A stretch of 64,000 nucleotides of DNA from Pseudarthrobacter raffinosi (GTDB taxonomy: Bacteria > Actinomycetota > Actinomycetes > Actinomycetales > Micrococcaceae): the NCBI RefSeq assembly GCF_023913735.1, contig NZ_JAMXBH010000013.1:84495-148494 (forward strand). Reading direction: 5' to 3'. This document shows, piece by piece, positions 52,804-61,848 of this stretch; position 1 is the stretch's first letter; every line of letters starts with the position of its first letter. Position numbers and translations under genes: made by a program. The notes under the pieces were generated by a model. That model made no database searches. It was not told the origin of the DNA and was given only the letters and a program-made list of their open reading frames with translations.

Positions 52804-53256
52804 TCACGCGTCCATGGTCGCTATAGCTGCAACGACCGGCGTTAGGCGACTTTTGGGAATACCCTCCGCGACGGCGAGCTCGGCGACGTAGGCCAATATC
52901 TGCTCCTTCGCACCCACCTTGAACCGTGCTCGCAATGTTGCCCACTTGAAGGTGTGTATCGGTGTTCTCGACTGAGCGGCCGCGGCGAGTACGATGCCAT
53001 CGACTTGGGCCCGTTCCAGCGTCGAAGCTTTCATGCTCTGACCGGCCTCAGCCTCGCTGAGGTGGATCACGTCTGGAGCGTGCGTCGCGATCATTTCGCT
53101 GATTTCCTTGTAAACCCACAGGAGCTGCTCTGACCGGTCGTCCGAGGGTGGCCCCGAGCTTCCGGCCCCCAAAAGGCTGGCCGAGGCGCGTGTTGAACCG
53201 GACGCTACCGCCCAAATGATTCGGTTTTTTTCGCATTGAAGGCCCAGTACGTTCAA
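52804..53256 (-). CDS. RuvC/YqgF-fold-like protein paired with kinase
   Basis: A 150-residue protein starting at TTG 53256, with GGGGGA upstream. The order of strands and helices looks like the RNase H/RuvC fold: NVLGLQCEKNRIIWAVASG, MIATHAPDVIHLSEAEAG, QVDGIVLAAAAQSRTPIHTF, GAKEQILAYVAEL. The family's first catalytic aspartate (normally IDPG) is replaced in LGLQCEK, so nuclease activity is doubtful. It resembles DUF3010-type proteins. It may be a kinase substrate, sensor or nucleic-acid-binding partner. Confidence 0.65.
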   Translation of the reverse strand: MNVLGLQCEKNRIIWAVASGSTRASASLLGAGSSGPPSDDRSEQLLWVYKEISEMIATHAPDVIHLSEAEAGQSMKASTLERAQVDGIVLAAAAQSRTPIHTFKWATLRARFKVGAKEQILAYVAELAVAEGIPKSRLTPVVAAIATMDA

Positions 53257-53471
53257 TTTTCCCCCAAGGTAAGTCGTGGCAGGGTGCCAGTGTTGCCGCT
53301 AGCGTCCCGGCATCACATCCTATCGAGTAGCCACTGCGGACGATGGTGCATCGTCCCGAAAGCTTCAGCTGTGACGGATCATTGGCGTGGGACTTGTGGG
53401 ACAACCTGCGGGACAGCCAGGTTACGAGGAATTCCGCGGATTCCGGTTAGTGAGGGAGCATGCCACTGGGG

Positions 53472-53497
53472 TGTCCCGGTTCCAAGGAAGTGGGACA
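53472..53497. repeat. 26-bp imperfect palindrome, copy 1
   Basis: Arms TGTCCC/GGGACA and TTCC/GGAA form a 26-bp palindrome with one mismatch and one wobble. A near-identical unit is at 54664-54689. The two lie on either side of the CoiA-like gene. Confidence 0.85.
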
Positions 53498-53572
53498 TGT
53501 CCGATTATCCGTTGAGCCTTTCCACCAGCGGTTTGCAACAGAAATGTCAGTCCGTCGGCTCATACTGTGCGC

Positions 53573-54538
53573 ATGATCGAAATACGTCCGCTCTTCCCGC
53601 GCGACTGGGAACCTTCGGAGCCTCTCGTCGCGTACAACAACGCAGACGGGCGTGTTGTCGTCGCGGCGGCGATGCGCCGCGGGGATGGCTCGTACTACGA
53701 CCGCTACGGTTACCAGGGCTCCCAGGACATCGTGTGCATCGACTGCAAGGAGGCAGGCCGCGATGTTCCGGTCATTCTCGTCGAGGCGGAGAAGAGGTGC
53801 ATTCACTTCCGCCACAAGCAGGGGGAGGCTCCGGACGGCTTGGGCCGGCACGGGGAAACTGCTGAGCACCTGCACGGCAAGCAGCTCATCATGGACTGGG
53901 CCCGCGACCAGCACCACGTCCTCCCCTGGTCCGTCGAAGAGGAGTTCTGGGTGCCCGGCGCCCGGCTGCGCAGCGATGTGAAGGCTGACCTTGCCGGCGG
54001 CCGGCAGCTTGCGTTCGAGGTCCAGCGCAAGCCAGTGGAATTGCAGGACTGGGACCGCCGCCACGGCGGGTATCAGAACGGAGGCGTCCGTGACGTATGG
54101 CTGTGGTCTCCGGACGTTCCCCATCTGGTCCTTGACCTGCCGCTGACGAGCGTCGTCCTGGACGTGGCGCATGAGTCGATAGGTGTCCTCGTCGCGAACT
54201 ACGCGGGAGACTACCGCCACCCCACGGGTGAGGGCCACATTCTCAGCCCTACCCATTACGCGTCCGCCCCGCTGACGGAGTGGGGCATCTCTGCCTCGGG
54301 AGCTCTTGTGCCGCCATCCGAGATGGCCGAGTACATCGGGGAGAAGCCTGAACCGGCCCGGGTTGCCCAGATCAAGGCCCGCCGGGAAGCAGCGGCGAGG
54401 CCGCCAAAGCCACAGTGGCAGCCGCCGGGTGCCTCGTCCGACCACTACAAGAGCAGCGCCAGCGGGTGGCGCCCCAGCGAACGCGAGCAGCAGCGGCAGA
54501 GGGAGGCCATCGCACTCATCTTCGGCAGGAATCGCTAG
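53573..54538 (+). CDS. CoiA-like nuclease-family protein
   Basis: A 321-residue protein; ATG 53573 follows an in-frame GTG by two codons. A CIDC pair and a later RCIHFRH segment resemble the zinc-binding N-terminus of competence protein CoiA. The central part has RSDVKADLAGGRQLAFEVQ, a PD-(D/E)xK-type site with D and ExQ, and WDRRHGGYQNGGVRDVWLW after it. The C-terminal ~80 residues are basic and disordered. CoiA relatives are found in defence islands. It is flanked by two palindromes and stands alone on its strand. Confidence 0.75.
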   Translation: MIEIRPLFPRDWEPSEPLVAYNNADGRVVVAAAMRRGDGSYYDRYGYQGSQDIVCIDCKEAGRDVPVILVEAEKRCIHFRHKQGEAPDGLGRHGETAEHLHGKQLIMDWARDQHHVLPWSVEEEFWVPGARLRSDVKADLAGGRQLAFEVQRKPVELQDWDRRHGGYQNGGVRDVWLWSPDVPHLVLDLPLTSVVLDVAHESIGVLVANYAGDYRHPTGEGHILSPTHYASAPLTEWGISASGALVPPSEMAEYIGEKPEPARVAQIKARREAAARPPKPQWQPPGASSDHYKSSASGWRPSEREQQRQREAIALIFGRNR

Positions 54539-54663
54539 GCGTGCGCGACGTGTACGGGGCCTTTGGTGCCCGGCAGCTGGCGGGTGTAGAGGACTTCTGA
54601 CATTCCGTGTAGACGATTTTTGAAAGTGACGTCCGTGCGACGGAGGAGTGTCCCCATATTGAG

Positions 54664-54689
54664 TGTCCCGGTTCTAAGGAACTGGGACG
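54664..54689. repeat. 26-bp imperfect palindrome, copy 2
   Basis: Reads TGTCCCGGTTCT then AAGGAACTGGGACG; differs from copy 1 at only two internal positions and at the last base. Palindromic symmetry hides its orientation. Confidence 0.85.
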
Positions 54690-54791
54690 GGTGGCCTGGT
54701 AGGCCTTTTGGCGTGGAGGGTCAGCTGGCCAGGTGTAGCGAGAATCGTTGGAATCCGCCGTGACATACTCACCCCCGCCTATTCTTGGCGG

Positions 54792-55778
54792 ATGAGCCCG
54801 TTTCCTATTCAGCCTGACCTGGCCAACTCACCTGACCTGCTATCACCAAAGAACTGGCCGAAAAGTACCGTCTGGCACTACACGAACGCCGCGGGCCTAG
54901 CCGGGGTCATCCAGGAAAACGTTCTCTGGGCAAGCTCGACGGCGTTCATGAACGACCATCATGAGCTGCGCACCGGTGCGGACCTGTTTAGGGATCTTTT
55001 TGAGCGTCATAAGGTGACCCTTGACCCCAAGATCCTTGAAAATGTCCAGGCTATGGCGGGCATTGCGCTAGTTGACCGGTACAAGACGTTCGTCGCGTGC
55101 GCCTGCACAGATCCAAACAACCTGACCATGTGGCGCAATTACACCGGACCTGAGGTCGGATTTGCCGTGGGGATCGACTCGACAAAACCTCTCTTCATTC
55201 GGCGGCAAAAGGCCATGACCCAACAGATGGTGGACCAGATGGGTTTCCTGGATGAAGAGAGCAAGCAGGAGGTCTTCATCAGGGCGCGTGAAAATCGGTG
55301 GTCCTTCAAGTGGCGGGAAGCTGTCTATGACCCCGGCAAGCAGGTCAAGCTTTCCTGGGGCCGATTGTTGGAACTGGAGAGCACTGCCGTCGCACGCTCG
55401 GAAGGGCGAGAATCCGAGAACATCCACGTCGTGGCGGAAATCTTTAACGAGCTACAAACCTTCAAGGATCACGGGTTCAAAGACGAACGGGAGATGCGCA
55501 TCGTGTGCTCAACCTCCCTTCATGCAGACCTCGTGTCCGTGAAGTACCGGCCCAGCCGATACGGCATAGTTCCGTACGTCGAGCTCTGCCTGCCAGCAGG
55601 TCCGAATGGCGATCCACCCAAGAACCCGGAGCCGGTCGAGGAGCTTCCCATTGTGGGGATTGCAGTCGGTCCGACGCCTTACCCCGAGGAGGCTGCCGCA
55701 GGTGCGCGAGAATTTCTCAGGTCCGTTGGGCGCGAATCCATACCGGTGGTCCCAAGCAAGATTCCGTTCCGCTGGTAG
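54792..55778 (+). CDS. DUF2971 family protein
   Basis: A 328-residue protein. The start WHYTNAAGLAGVIQENVLWA followed by STAFMNDHHELRTG matches the DUF2971 pattern; further down come FVACACTDPNNLTMWRNYTG and FKDERE. The fold is unknown. ATG 54792 is chosen at the beginning of the conserved part. It lies 145 nt before the methyltransferase gene on the same strand, so it may be a member of that operon. Members turn up in mobile and defence regions. Confidence 0.8.
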   Translation: MSPFPIQPDLANSPDLLSPKNWPKSTVWHYTNAAGLAGVIQENVLWASSTAFMNDHHELRTGADLFRDLFERHKVTLDPKILENVQAMAGIALVDRYKTFVACACTDPNNLTMWRNYTGPEVGFAVGIDSTKPLFIRRQKAMTQQMVDQMGFLDEESKQEVFIRARENRWSFKWREAVYDPGKQVKLSWGRLLELESTAVARSEGRESENIHVVAEIFNELQTFKDHGFKDEREMRIVCSTSLHADLVSVKYRPSRYGIVPYVELCLPAGPNGDPPKNPEPVEELPIVGIAVGPTPYPEEAAAGAREFLRSVGRESIPVVPSKIPFRW

Positions 55779-55923
55779 AAGGCTCCCCGCGCATGCGGGG
55801 TCTGTAGGCAATCGGGGCAGGCTTTGCGGAGCGGCTGAGTGCCAAAGTGTCAGAGTGTCGAAGATTTTGCTGATAGACATGAGGCTTGGTGTCCGTGCGC
55901 GCGGCGATTTTCAAGGAGTTTTC

Positions 55924-57918
55924 ATGTCCAAAAGCATGTTCGAGGTCTACTTGAACGAGGTGACGGACGAAGCTCTGAGGGCGAAGTTGAAGGCCGAATT
56001 CGAGCGTACAACGAAGAAGTTCGGACTCGTGTTTGAGCGGCATTCTCCTGAAGGCATTCGGATGCCACAGTCTCCGGTTCGCCGTGGTCGCACCGTCATC
56101 CGTGAAGCCGACGGCACATTCCATAAGGTCCGTGCCATCAGCGGCGACTCTCTGACTCTTGCGGACGAGCACGGAAACGTGATCGAAGAGAAGCTCTCGA
56201 ACGTAACCGCTGCTCGGCAGTTCGGTGAAGTGGTCTTCCCTGGTCTGAAGACCGTGGGTTCCGTGCGCACCGGCAACCCGGAAGATCCCGCCCATGTGGT
56301 GATCAACGGAGAGAACTTCCATGCCCTCGAAATGCTCGGATACACCCACCCTGAATCGGTGGATCTGATCTATATCGACCCGCCTTACAACACAGGCAAC
56401 AAGACTTGGCAGTACAACGACCACTACGTCGGTGAGCAGGACAGCTTCCGACACTCGAAGTGGCTGAGCTTCATGGAACGCCGGCTGACGCTGGCCAAGA
56501 AACTTCTGAAGCCCACCGGCGTCATCATCGTGGCCATCGGTGACGATGAGCACCACCGTCTGCGCATTCTTATGGATGAGATCTTCGGAGAAGCCAACTT
56601 TATTTCTGATGTGGTCTGGCAAGGCGGGCGCAAGAACGACTCGCGCTACATCTCTAACGGCGCGGATTACATGCTTGTGTACGCCAAGAGCGAGCCAACC
56701 TTGAATGAGGTCGGCGTTCGCTGGCGTGAGAAGAAAGTCGGCGTCGATGAAGCTCTGGCGAAGGCTGAAGAAATCTGGGGTCGGCACAACGGTGACACAG
56801 AATCTGCAAACGCTGAGTGGAAAGTTTGGCTAAAGGGACAGAAAAATGTTGGTGCTTCTACTGATGCGGTCAACCGCTATGATCGCCTCGAACCACTCAC
56901 CGGGCGACCAATACACACATACGGAGATCTGACTTGGCCTGGTGGAGGTGGTGGGGACTACGAAGTACTGCACCCAATTACACAGAAGCCGGTAAAAAAG
57001 CCAGTACGTGGATGGCTCTACAAGGACCCATCTCGTATGCAGGAGGAAATCGAGAAAGGTCGCGTTTTCTTCGGCTCTGATGAGTCGATGATTCCTCGTG
57101 GTATTAGGTTCTTGGATGAACTGGACAGCCAGGTTGTGATGTCGGTCTTCTCATACGACAGGAAGGCCACCAACGGCTATTTGCGTGAAATCTTTGGTGA
57201 GAAGCGGTTCCCCAATCCTAAAGACTTCAACGTCCTCATGCGCTGGATTCGGCTCGCTGCCCCCAAAGATGCCGTGATCCTCGACTTCTTTGGTGGCAGC
57301 GGTACTACGGCCGAGGCAGTTATCCGGCTGAACACTGAAGACCACGGCACCCGACAGTGCATCCTGGTCACCAACAATGAGCTGTCAGCCAAAGATGACG
57401 CGGCCTTGCGCAAAGCCGGTCACCAGCCAGGCTCCACCGAGTACGAAGCAAAAGGCGTGTTCCACAACGTCACCAAGCCGCGCATCGAGACAGTCGTTAC
57501 AGGTGTGCGCCAGGATGGCTCTGCCTACTCTGATGGTCTGCCGGCCAACGTGGAGTTCCTTGATCTCGCTTATCTTGAAGAAGGACGAGTTCATGCGGGC
57601 CTGGAGTACGAGCGCCTCGCACCACTTTTCTGGCTGAAGGCCGGTGCAGTGGGCCCCGTGGTGCAACGCACCGCGGATTCTGTTGACTATGAATGGAACG
57701 AACAGTCTTCAATGGCGGTGCTGTTCAATGCCGGTAAGGCAGCAGAATTGGCTGAGCTCCTGGCCACCAAGCCAAATCAGGTCAAGCACGTCTTCATCAT
57801 CACCGCCTCTTCCGAGCAGGGGGACCTCGCCGGGGAGGCGTTCGGCGACGAGATCACCGTTGAGCCCATCTATGGCTCTTATCTTGACGCCTTCCAGATC
57901 AACCGGAGCGACTCGTGA
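55924..57918 (+). CDS. mod: Type III-like DNA methyltransferase (Mod)
   Basis: A 664-residue N6-adenine/N4-cytosine methyltransferase with AAGGAG before ATG 55924. The catalytic motif DLIYIDPPYNTGNK (DPPY at residues 152-155) precedes the AdoMet motif VILDFFGGSGTTAE (about 452-465), the beta-class order of type III Mod subunits. The ~120 residues before the catalytic motif and a large insert between motifs probably recognise DNA. It overlaps the Res-like gene by 4 nt. It should modify one strand of an asymmetric site. Confidence 0.93.
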   Translation: MSKSMFEVYLNEVTDEALRAKLKAEFERTTKKFGLVFERHSPEGIRMPQSPVRRGRTVIREADGTFHKVRAISGDSLTLADEHGNVIEEKLSNVTAARQFGEVVFPGLKTVGSVRTGNPEDPAHVVINGENFHALEMLGYTHPESVDLIYIDPPYNTGNKTWQYNDHYVGEQDSFRHSKWLSFMERRLTLAKKLLKPTGVIIVAIGDDEHHRLRILMDEIFGEANFISDVVWQGGRKNDSRYISNGADYMLVYAKSEPTLNEVGVRWREKKVGVDEALAKAEEIWGRHNGDTESANAEWKVWLKGQKNVGASTDAVNRYDRLEPLTGRPIHTYGDLTWPGGGGGDYEVLHPITQKPVKKPVRGWLYKDPSRMQEEIEKGRVFFGSDESMIPRGIRFLDELDSQVVMSVFSYDRKATNGYLREIFGEKRFPNPKDFNVLMRWIRLAAPKDAVILDFFGGSGTTAEAVIRLNTEDHGTRQCILVTNNELSAKDDAALRKAGHQPGSTEYEAKGVFHNVTKPRIETVVTGVRQDGSAYSDGLPANVEFLDLAYLEEGRVHAGLEYERLAPLFWLKAGAVGPVVQRTADSVDYEWNEQSSMAVLFNAGKAAELAELLATKPNQVKHVFIITASSEQGDLAGEAFGDEITVEPIYGSYLDAFQINRSDS

Positions 57919-60509
57919 AATTCACCCTTGCCGACTACCAGGCCGACGTCGTTGAGGAAACTCTCAACGAAATCAGCATCGCCACCCAACGGCTCCGCTC
58001 CAACAGTGAGCGCAAGACCGCGATCGGCATCAGTGCTCCGACAGGCGCGGGTAAGACTGTGATTGCCTCGGCTGTTCTGGAGGGATTGTTCTTCGGAACG
58101 GAGGACTCCGATCCGCGTCCGGAAACCACCATCCTGTGGCTGACCGATGACGGGGAACTCAACGAGCAGTCCCGCAAGAAGATCCGGGCGTCCTCGGACC
58201 GGATCAACATGAACATGCTCCGGACCGTCGAAGCTGACTTCGACCAGGCTGAGTTCGATCCCGGGCTCGTCTATTTCCTGAACGTCCAAAAGCTTGGAAC
58301 CGGCGCCACGCGCCATATCCAGACCGGTGACGGGCGCAGGTATTCGCTCTGGGAAACCATCGGAAACACCGTCAAGCAGCGCGGCAGCGGCTTCATCGTC
58401 CTGGTCGATGAAGCCCACCGGGGAGCCACGGACCGGAGCCGGCCGACGATTCTGCGCCGAATCCTCGACGGGTCAACCATCGAAGTGCCAGGTGGCAACG
58501 ACACTTTCCGCACCATCGTGAATCCGCCGGCGCCCATCGTGATCGGGCTTTCAGCAACACCGAAGAAATTTGAAGAGGCCATGCGCGGTGCCTCCGGGCG
58601 TTCCCTGGTACAGGTCGTCGCCGATGTCCAAAAAGTGCGCGCCTCCGGTCTCATCAAGGAGCGCATCAACGTCAGCTACGCGGTGGACGACCAGCCCAGC
58701 GATGACACCCTGATTCGCCAGGCCGTAGCTGACCTGGAACGTTCCGACCGACAATGGCAGGAGTGGGCCCGTGCCACCGGCGCTTCGTCCTATCCGGTGC
58801 CGCTCTTGGCAATTCAGGTTCCGGACCTTACGTCGCCCGCCAAGATCGGCGAGATCGTTCGGACGCTCACCGATGCCTCGGACGCCTTTGATGACGCTGA
58901 CTCTGTAGCTCACGCGTTTGGTGTACACGCCCCTATCACGACGACCACCTGGTTGAGCGGGGTGGAGATGCCCCGGGTAGTCCAGTACATTGCCCCGACC
59001 TCGATCTCGCAGTCAGGGAACTTGCGTGCCGTGATCTTTATGCAGGCCCTGACCACCGGTTGGGACTGCCCCCGAGCCGAAGTCATGGTGTCCCTTCGCA
59101 CCGCCCAGGAGCACACGCAGATCGCCCAGCTCATCGGGCGGATGGTCCGCAATCCCTTGGCCAAGAAGATCGAAGAGCCTGAATTTGATGATCTGAATGC
59201 AGTGGACCTGTACCTGCCGCACTTCAACAAGGTTGAAGTGGCGCAGGTCGTGAAGTCCTTCATGGATTCGGCGGACATCGAGGTTCCGGTGCAGTTGAAT
59301 CCCAAGCGCATGACGCGGAACCCGGATGTTCCAGCAGCTGTCTGGGATGCCATCAGCGGGCTGACACGGGAGCAGAAGCCGGTGCGCCGGTTCAACTCGA
59401 ACGTGAATCGCCTGGTGCGACTCGGCACCCTGCTGGACAACTCCGACTTCGAGCACCCCGGAGGGTCTTCCTACACCGAGGAATCACGCAATGTGGTCGT
59501 GGAGACCCTTGCCTCTGTGTATGGCCAGAACAAGGTTGCCATCGACAAGGTTGCTGATTCGCTACTCGAAGTGAGCTTTGAAATGGCCACCTTCGACCAG
59601 TACAGCGGTGCCAATACAGGGACCATTGCGCGTACGGCCGCTACCAGCCAGAAGAATCTCCGCCAGCTCCTGGAGGAGGCCAAACGACGGCTCCCCGACG
59701 CCGCCGCAGCTTGGTACAGCACTTCCTTGGTCATTGCCGGGGAACTGGAATGGGATGAAGTGGTCGTCCGGACCGTTGCCCTGGCACGGTCCGCCGAGGC
59801 CCGGGAAGCGCTGGAAGCCCAGTGCGGCGCGCGCGTGGAATCCTGGCGGCGGAACACAGCCGGATCGGTGGCACGCCTGAAGCCGACGCAACGCCAGGAA
59901 TTTGAAACCATATTCGCCCCCATCGGTTCGGCCCTATCTAGCTCCCTCGGTATGCCCGAGACGATCTCGCAAAAAACAGAGATCCTGAACAAGGACACCG
60001 GGCTGGTCGAGGAACTCCCGTTATATGCGGGTCATCTCTACGCGCTACCCGACACCAAGCTGTTCCCCGACACCTTCACCGGGTGGGAGGAGAGCGTCCT
60101 TGAAGCCGAACAAGCTTCTGGCTCGCTGTTTGGCTGGTACCGGGATCCTGTTGGAGGCAGCCACGCGCTGTCTGTGCATTATCTGGATTCCGAGGTGTCC
60201 AAGAACCTCTACCCGGACTTCCTGTTCTTCCACGATGACAGTGATGGCGGGGTAGCCATCGACCTGGTGGACCCGCACAATCACTCGTTGGCGGACACTG
60301 CACCAAAGTGGGCTGCCTTGGCGCGGTACGTCCGAGAGCACGATAGTGACTTCCGTCGGGCCGCGATTGTCATCAAGGACGCTGGGGGCGTCCTGCTGGC
60401 GATCCAGCTCTCTGGTCAAACCGACGACAGCCTGGAGAAGAAGTTGGCCGAGGCAACATCCAAGGAAGCTATCGAGCAGCTATTCCGTGAGCTGGGCGGA
60501 GCTTACTAA
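57915..60509 (+). CDS. res: Type III-like restriction helicase (Res) with atypical nuclease region
   Basis: An 864-residue superfamily 2 helicase. Walker A APTGAGKT is at residues 41-48, the DEAH box is VLVDEAHRG (about 165), then GLSATPKKF, and motif VI QLIGRMVRNP. In the C-terminal region the usual PD...ExK nuclease pattern seems altered: YPDFLFFHDD is followed by AIDLVDPHNHS near residue 785, with D-L-V in place of ExK. The protein may thus translocate or remodel DNA without cleaving in the standard way, or use a different active site. It overlaps Mod by 4 nt. Confidence 0.88.
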   Translation: MKFTLADYQADVVEETLNEISIATQRLRSNSERKTAIGISAPTGAGKTVIASAVLEGLFFGTEDSDPRPETTILWLTDDGELNEQSRKKIRASSDRINMNMLRTVEADFDQAEFDPGLVYFLNVQKLGTGATRHIQTGDGRRYSLWETIGNTVKQRGSGFIVLVDEAHRGATDRSRPTILRRILDGSTIEVPGGNDTFRTIVNPPAPIVIGLSATPKKFEEAMRGASGRSLVQVVADVQKVRASGLIKERINVSYAVDDQPSDDTLIRQAVADLERSDRQWQEWARATGASSYPVPLLAIQVPDLTSPAKIGEIVRTLTDASDAFDDADSVAHAFGVHAPITTTTWLSGVEMPRVVQYIAPTSISQSGNLRAVIFMQALTTGWDCPRAEVMVSLRTAQEHTQIAQLIGRMVRNPLAKKIEEPEFDDLNAVDLYLPHFNKVEVAQVVKSFMDSADIEVPVQLNPKRMTRNPDVPAAVWDAISGLTREQKPVRRFNSNVNRLVRLGTLLDNSDFEHPGGSSYTEESRNVVVETLASVYGQNKVAIDKVADSLLEVSFEMATFDQYSGANTGTIARTAATSQKNLRQLLEEAKRRLPDAAAAWYSTSLVIAGELEWDEVVVRTVALARSAEAREALEAQCGARVESWRRNTAGSVARLKPTQRQEFETIFAPIGSALSSSLGMPETISQKTEILNKDTGLVEELPLYAGHLYALPDTKLFPDTFTGWEESVLEAEQASGSLFGWYRDPVGGSHALSVHYLDSEVSKNLYPDFLFFHDDSDGGVAIDLVDPHNHSLADTAPKWAALARYVREHDSDFRRAAIVIKDAGGVLLAIQLSGQTDDSLEKKLAEATSKEAIEQLFRELGGAY

Positions 60510-60639
60510 ACGAAGGCCAGTCCCCTTCTGTGTCCGCCGCATGCAGCGCGGCGTCCATCAATTCCTAGAGCTGCTCGGGAAGCTTGTCCTTGTTTGAGAG
60601 AAGCGCAAATTGAGTCTGCCGGCCCGGCCTCAGGAAGGA

Positions 60640-60670
60640 GCAGTATCCCAAGCAACGCTAGGGATACTGC
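60640..60670. terminator. Hairpin terminator between convergent genes
   Basis: Perfect 10-bp arms GCAGTATCCC and GGGATACTGC with an 11-nt loop, lying between the res stop (60509) and the ImmA-family stop (60706). It may serve both strands. Confidence 0.72.
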
Positions 60671-60705
60671 CCTTGCCGTTTCTTGGATCTTCTCAGGCAC
60701 TCCTT

Positions 60706-61848
60706 TCAGAGGCCTTGAGGGGCATGATCAAGCGGCACTTCTGCTGCCTGTCCCTCAGGATCCAGCGGAAGTGTCGGTTCAAAAATCCCGGCGATAGCTT
60801 TCAGGTCGTCGAGTGAAACGCTAACTTCATTTGCTAGATCTTCGATGGGCCGCCCTGTAGAACAAATCAGGTTGATGGCTGACTTCAAGAGTTCTGGTTC
60901 TTCTGATCTGCGGAGCGGGAATGGCTCTTCCCTTCGTCCGTAATTTTTGTTCATTGATACAACAGCCCTGCGATAGGCCGCATCAGATATAACTTCTAGT
61001 TTTTTGGATCGGTACAGTAGCGCTGCAATGGATACACCCCACTCATGTTTGAGTCTGGCGTAGGCGCCTAGATCGAATCGTCTCGGGAGTGCCTGGAGCA
61101 TGTACTGACGGGGCATAAGGAGTTCAGCGGCGAAGGCGTGTGCCTGGTGCTCTTGATTACCCCCAGGATCAGCTTCCGGATGGCATATAAGGTGGCCTAG
61201 TTCGTGTGCTGCGTCGAATCGGCTTCGCCCGGCATCTTTACCCCGGGGTCCCAGGACCACGACTGGGCGGCGACCTTGGAAATGACTAAAAGCATCTACG
61301 CCTTCCGCTTTGGTCGGAGCTCTGGTTACGACGATGCCGTGCGCCTCCATGTGGCGCACGAGATTGCCAACCGGGCCTGCGGGCAGCTTCCATAGATCTC
61401 GGAGCATCGCGGCAGCATCGATTGTGGCCTCGTCGTTGTCTGCAGGAGTCAAAGCTCTTTCCGGGAGGCTGACGGCTGGAAAGCGTACGTATCGCTCTAG
61501 AACATCGCACACATCGAGGGCAATTTCCGACCAAGCCCAAGCGGCGGAGCGCACGATCTTGGTGGTTGAGCGAAGACTCCGGAAATGCGTGCCGTCCAGT
61601 CCTGCCGACGAAACGGGCCTGCGGTCGAAAGCGAAGAAGGACGGGGTTACGCCGGTGGCCATCGCTAGTTTTGCGAGGGTCGCATACGTTGGCCTAGTTC
61701 GGCCCGTTTCATACTGGGAGACGGCCGAGTGTGTTACCCCAACATTTTCAGCCAAGTCCTTTACGGTCAGTCCGGCGCGGAACCTTGCCAGCCGCATTCG
61801 ATCACCGGAAAAGGCGGCCGCAGCATCAGTTTTCATTGACCTTTTCAT
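60706..61848 (-). CDS. XRE regulator fused to ImmA/IrrE metallopeptidase
   Basis: A 380-residue protein. Residues ~15-72 form an XRE helix-turn-helix (ARFRAGLTVKDLAENVGVTH, SAVSQYETGRTRPTYATLAK). The peptidase domain has FDAAHELGHLICHPE (H215, E216, H219) and HAFAAELLMP with a likely third ligand. It is the standard size for this fusion. Start may be 61848 or 61836. It overlaps the upstream gene's end by up to 23 nt, so the two are co-expressed. It could be a regulator that cleaves itself or its partner on DNA damage or infection. Confidence 0.9.
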   Translation of the reverse strand: MKRSMKTDAAAAFSGDRMRLARFRAGLTVKDLAENVGVTHSAVSQYETGRTRPTYATLAKLAMATGVTPSFFAFDRRPVSSAGLDGTHFRSLRSTTKIVRSAAWAWSEIALDVCDVLERYVRFPAVSLPERALTPADNDEATIDAAAMLRDLWKLPAGPVGNLVRHMEAHGIVVTRAPTKAEGVDAFSHFQGRRPVVVLGPRGKDAGRSRFDAAHELGHLICHPEADPGGNQEHQAHAFAAELLMPRQYMLQALPRRFDLGAYARLKHEWGVSIAALLYRSKKLEVISDAAYRRAVVSMNKNYGRREEPFPLRRSEEPELLKSAINLICSTGRPIEDLANEVSVSLDDLKAIAGIFEPTLPLDPEGQAAEVPLDHAPQGL

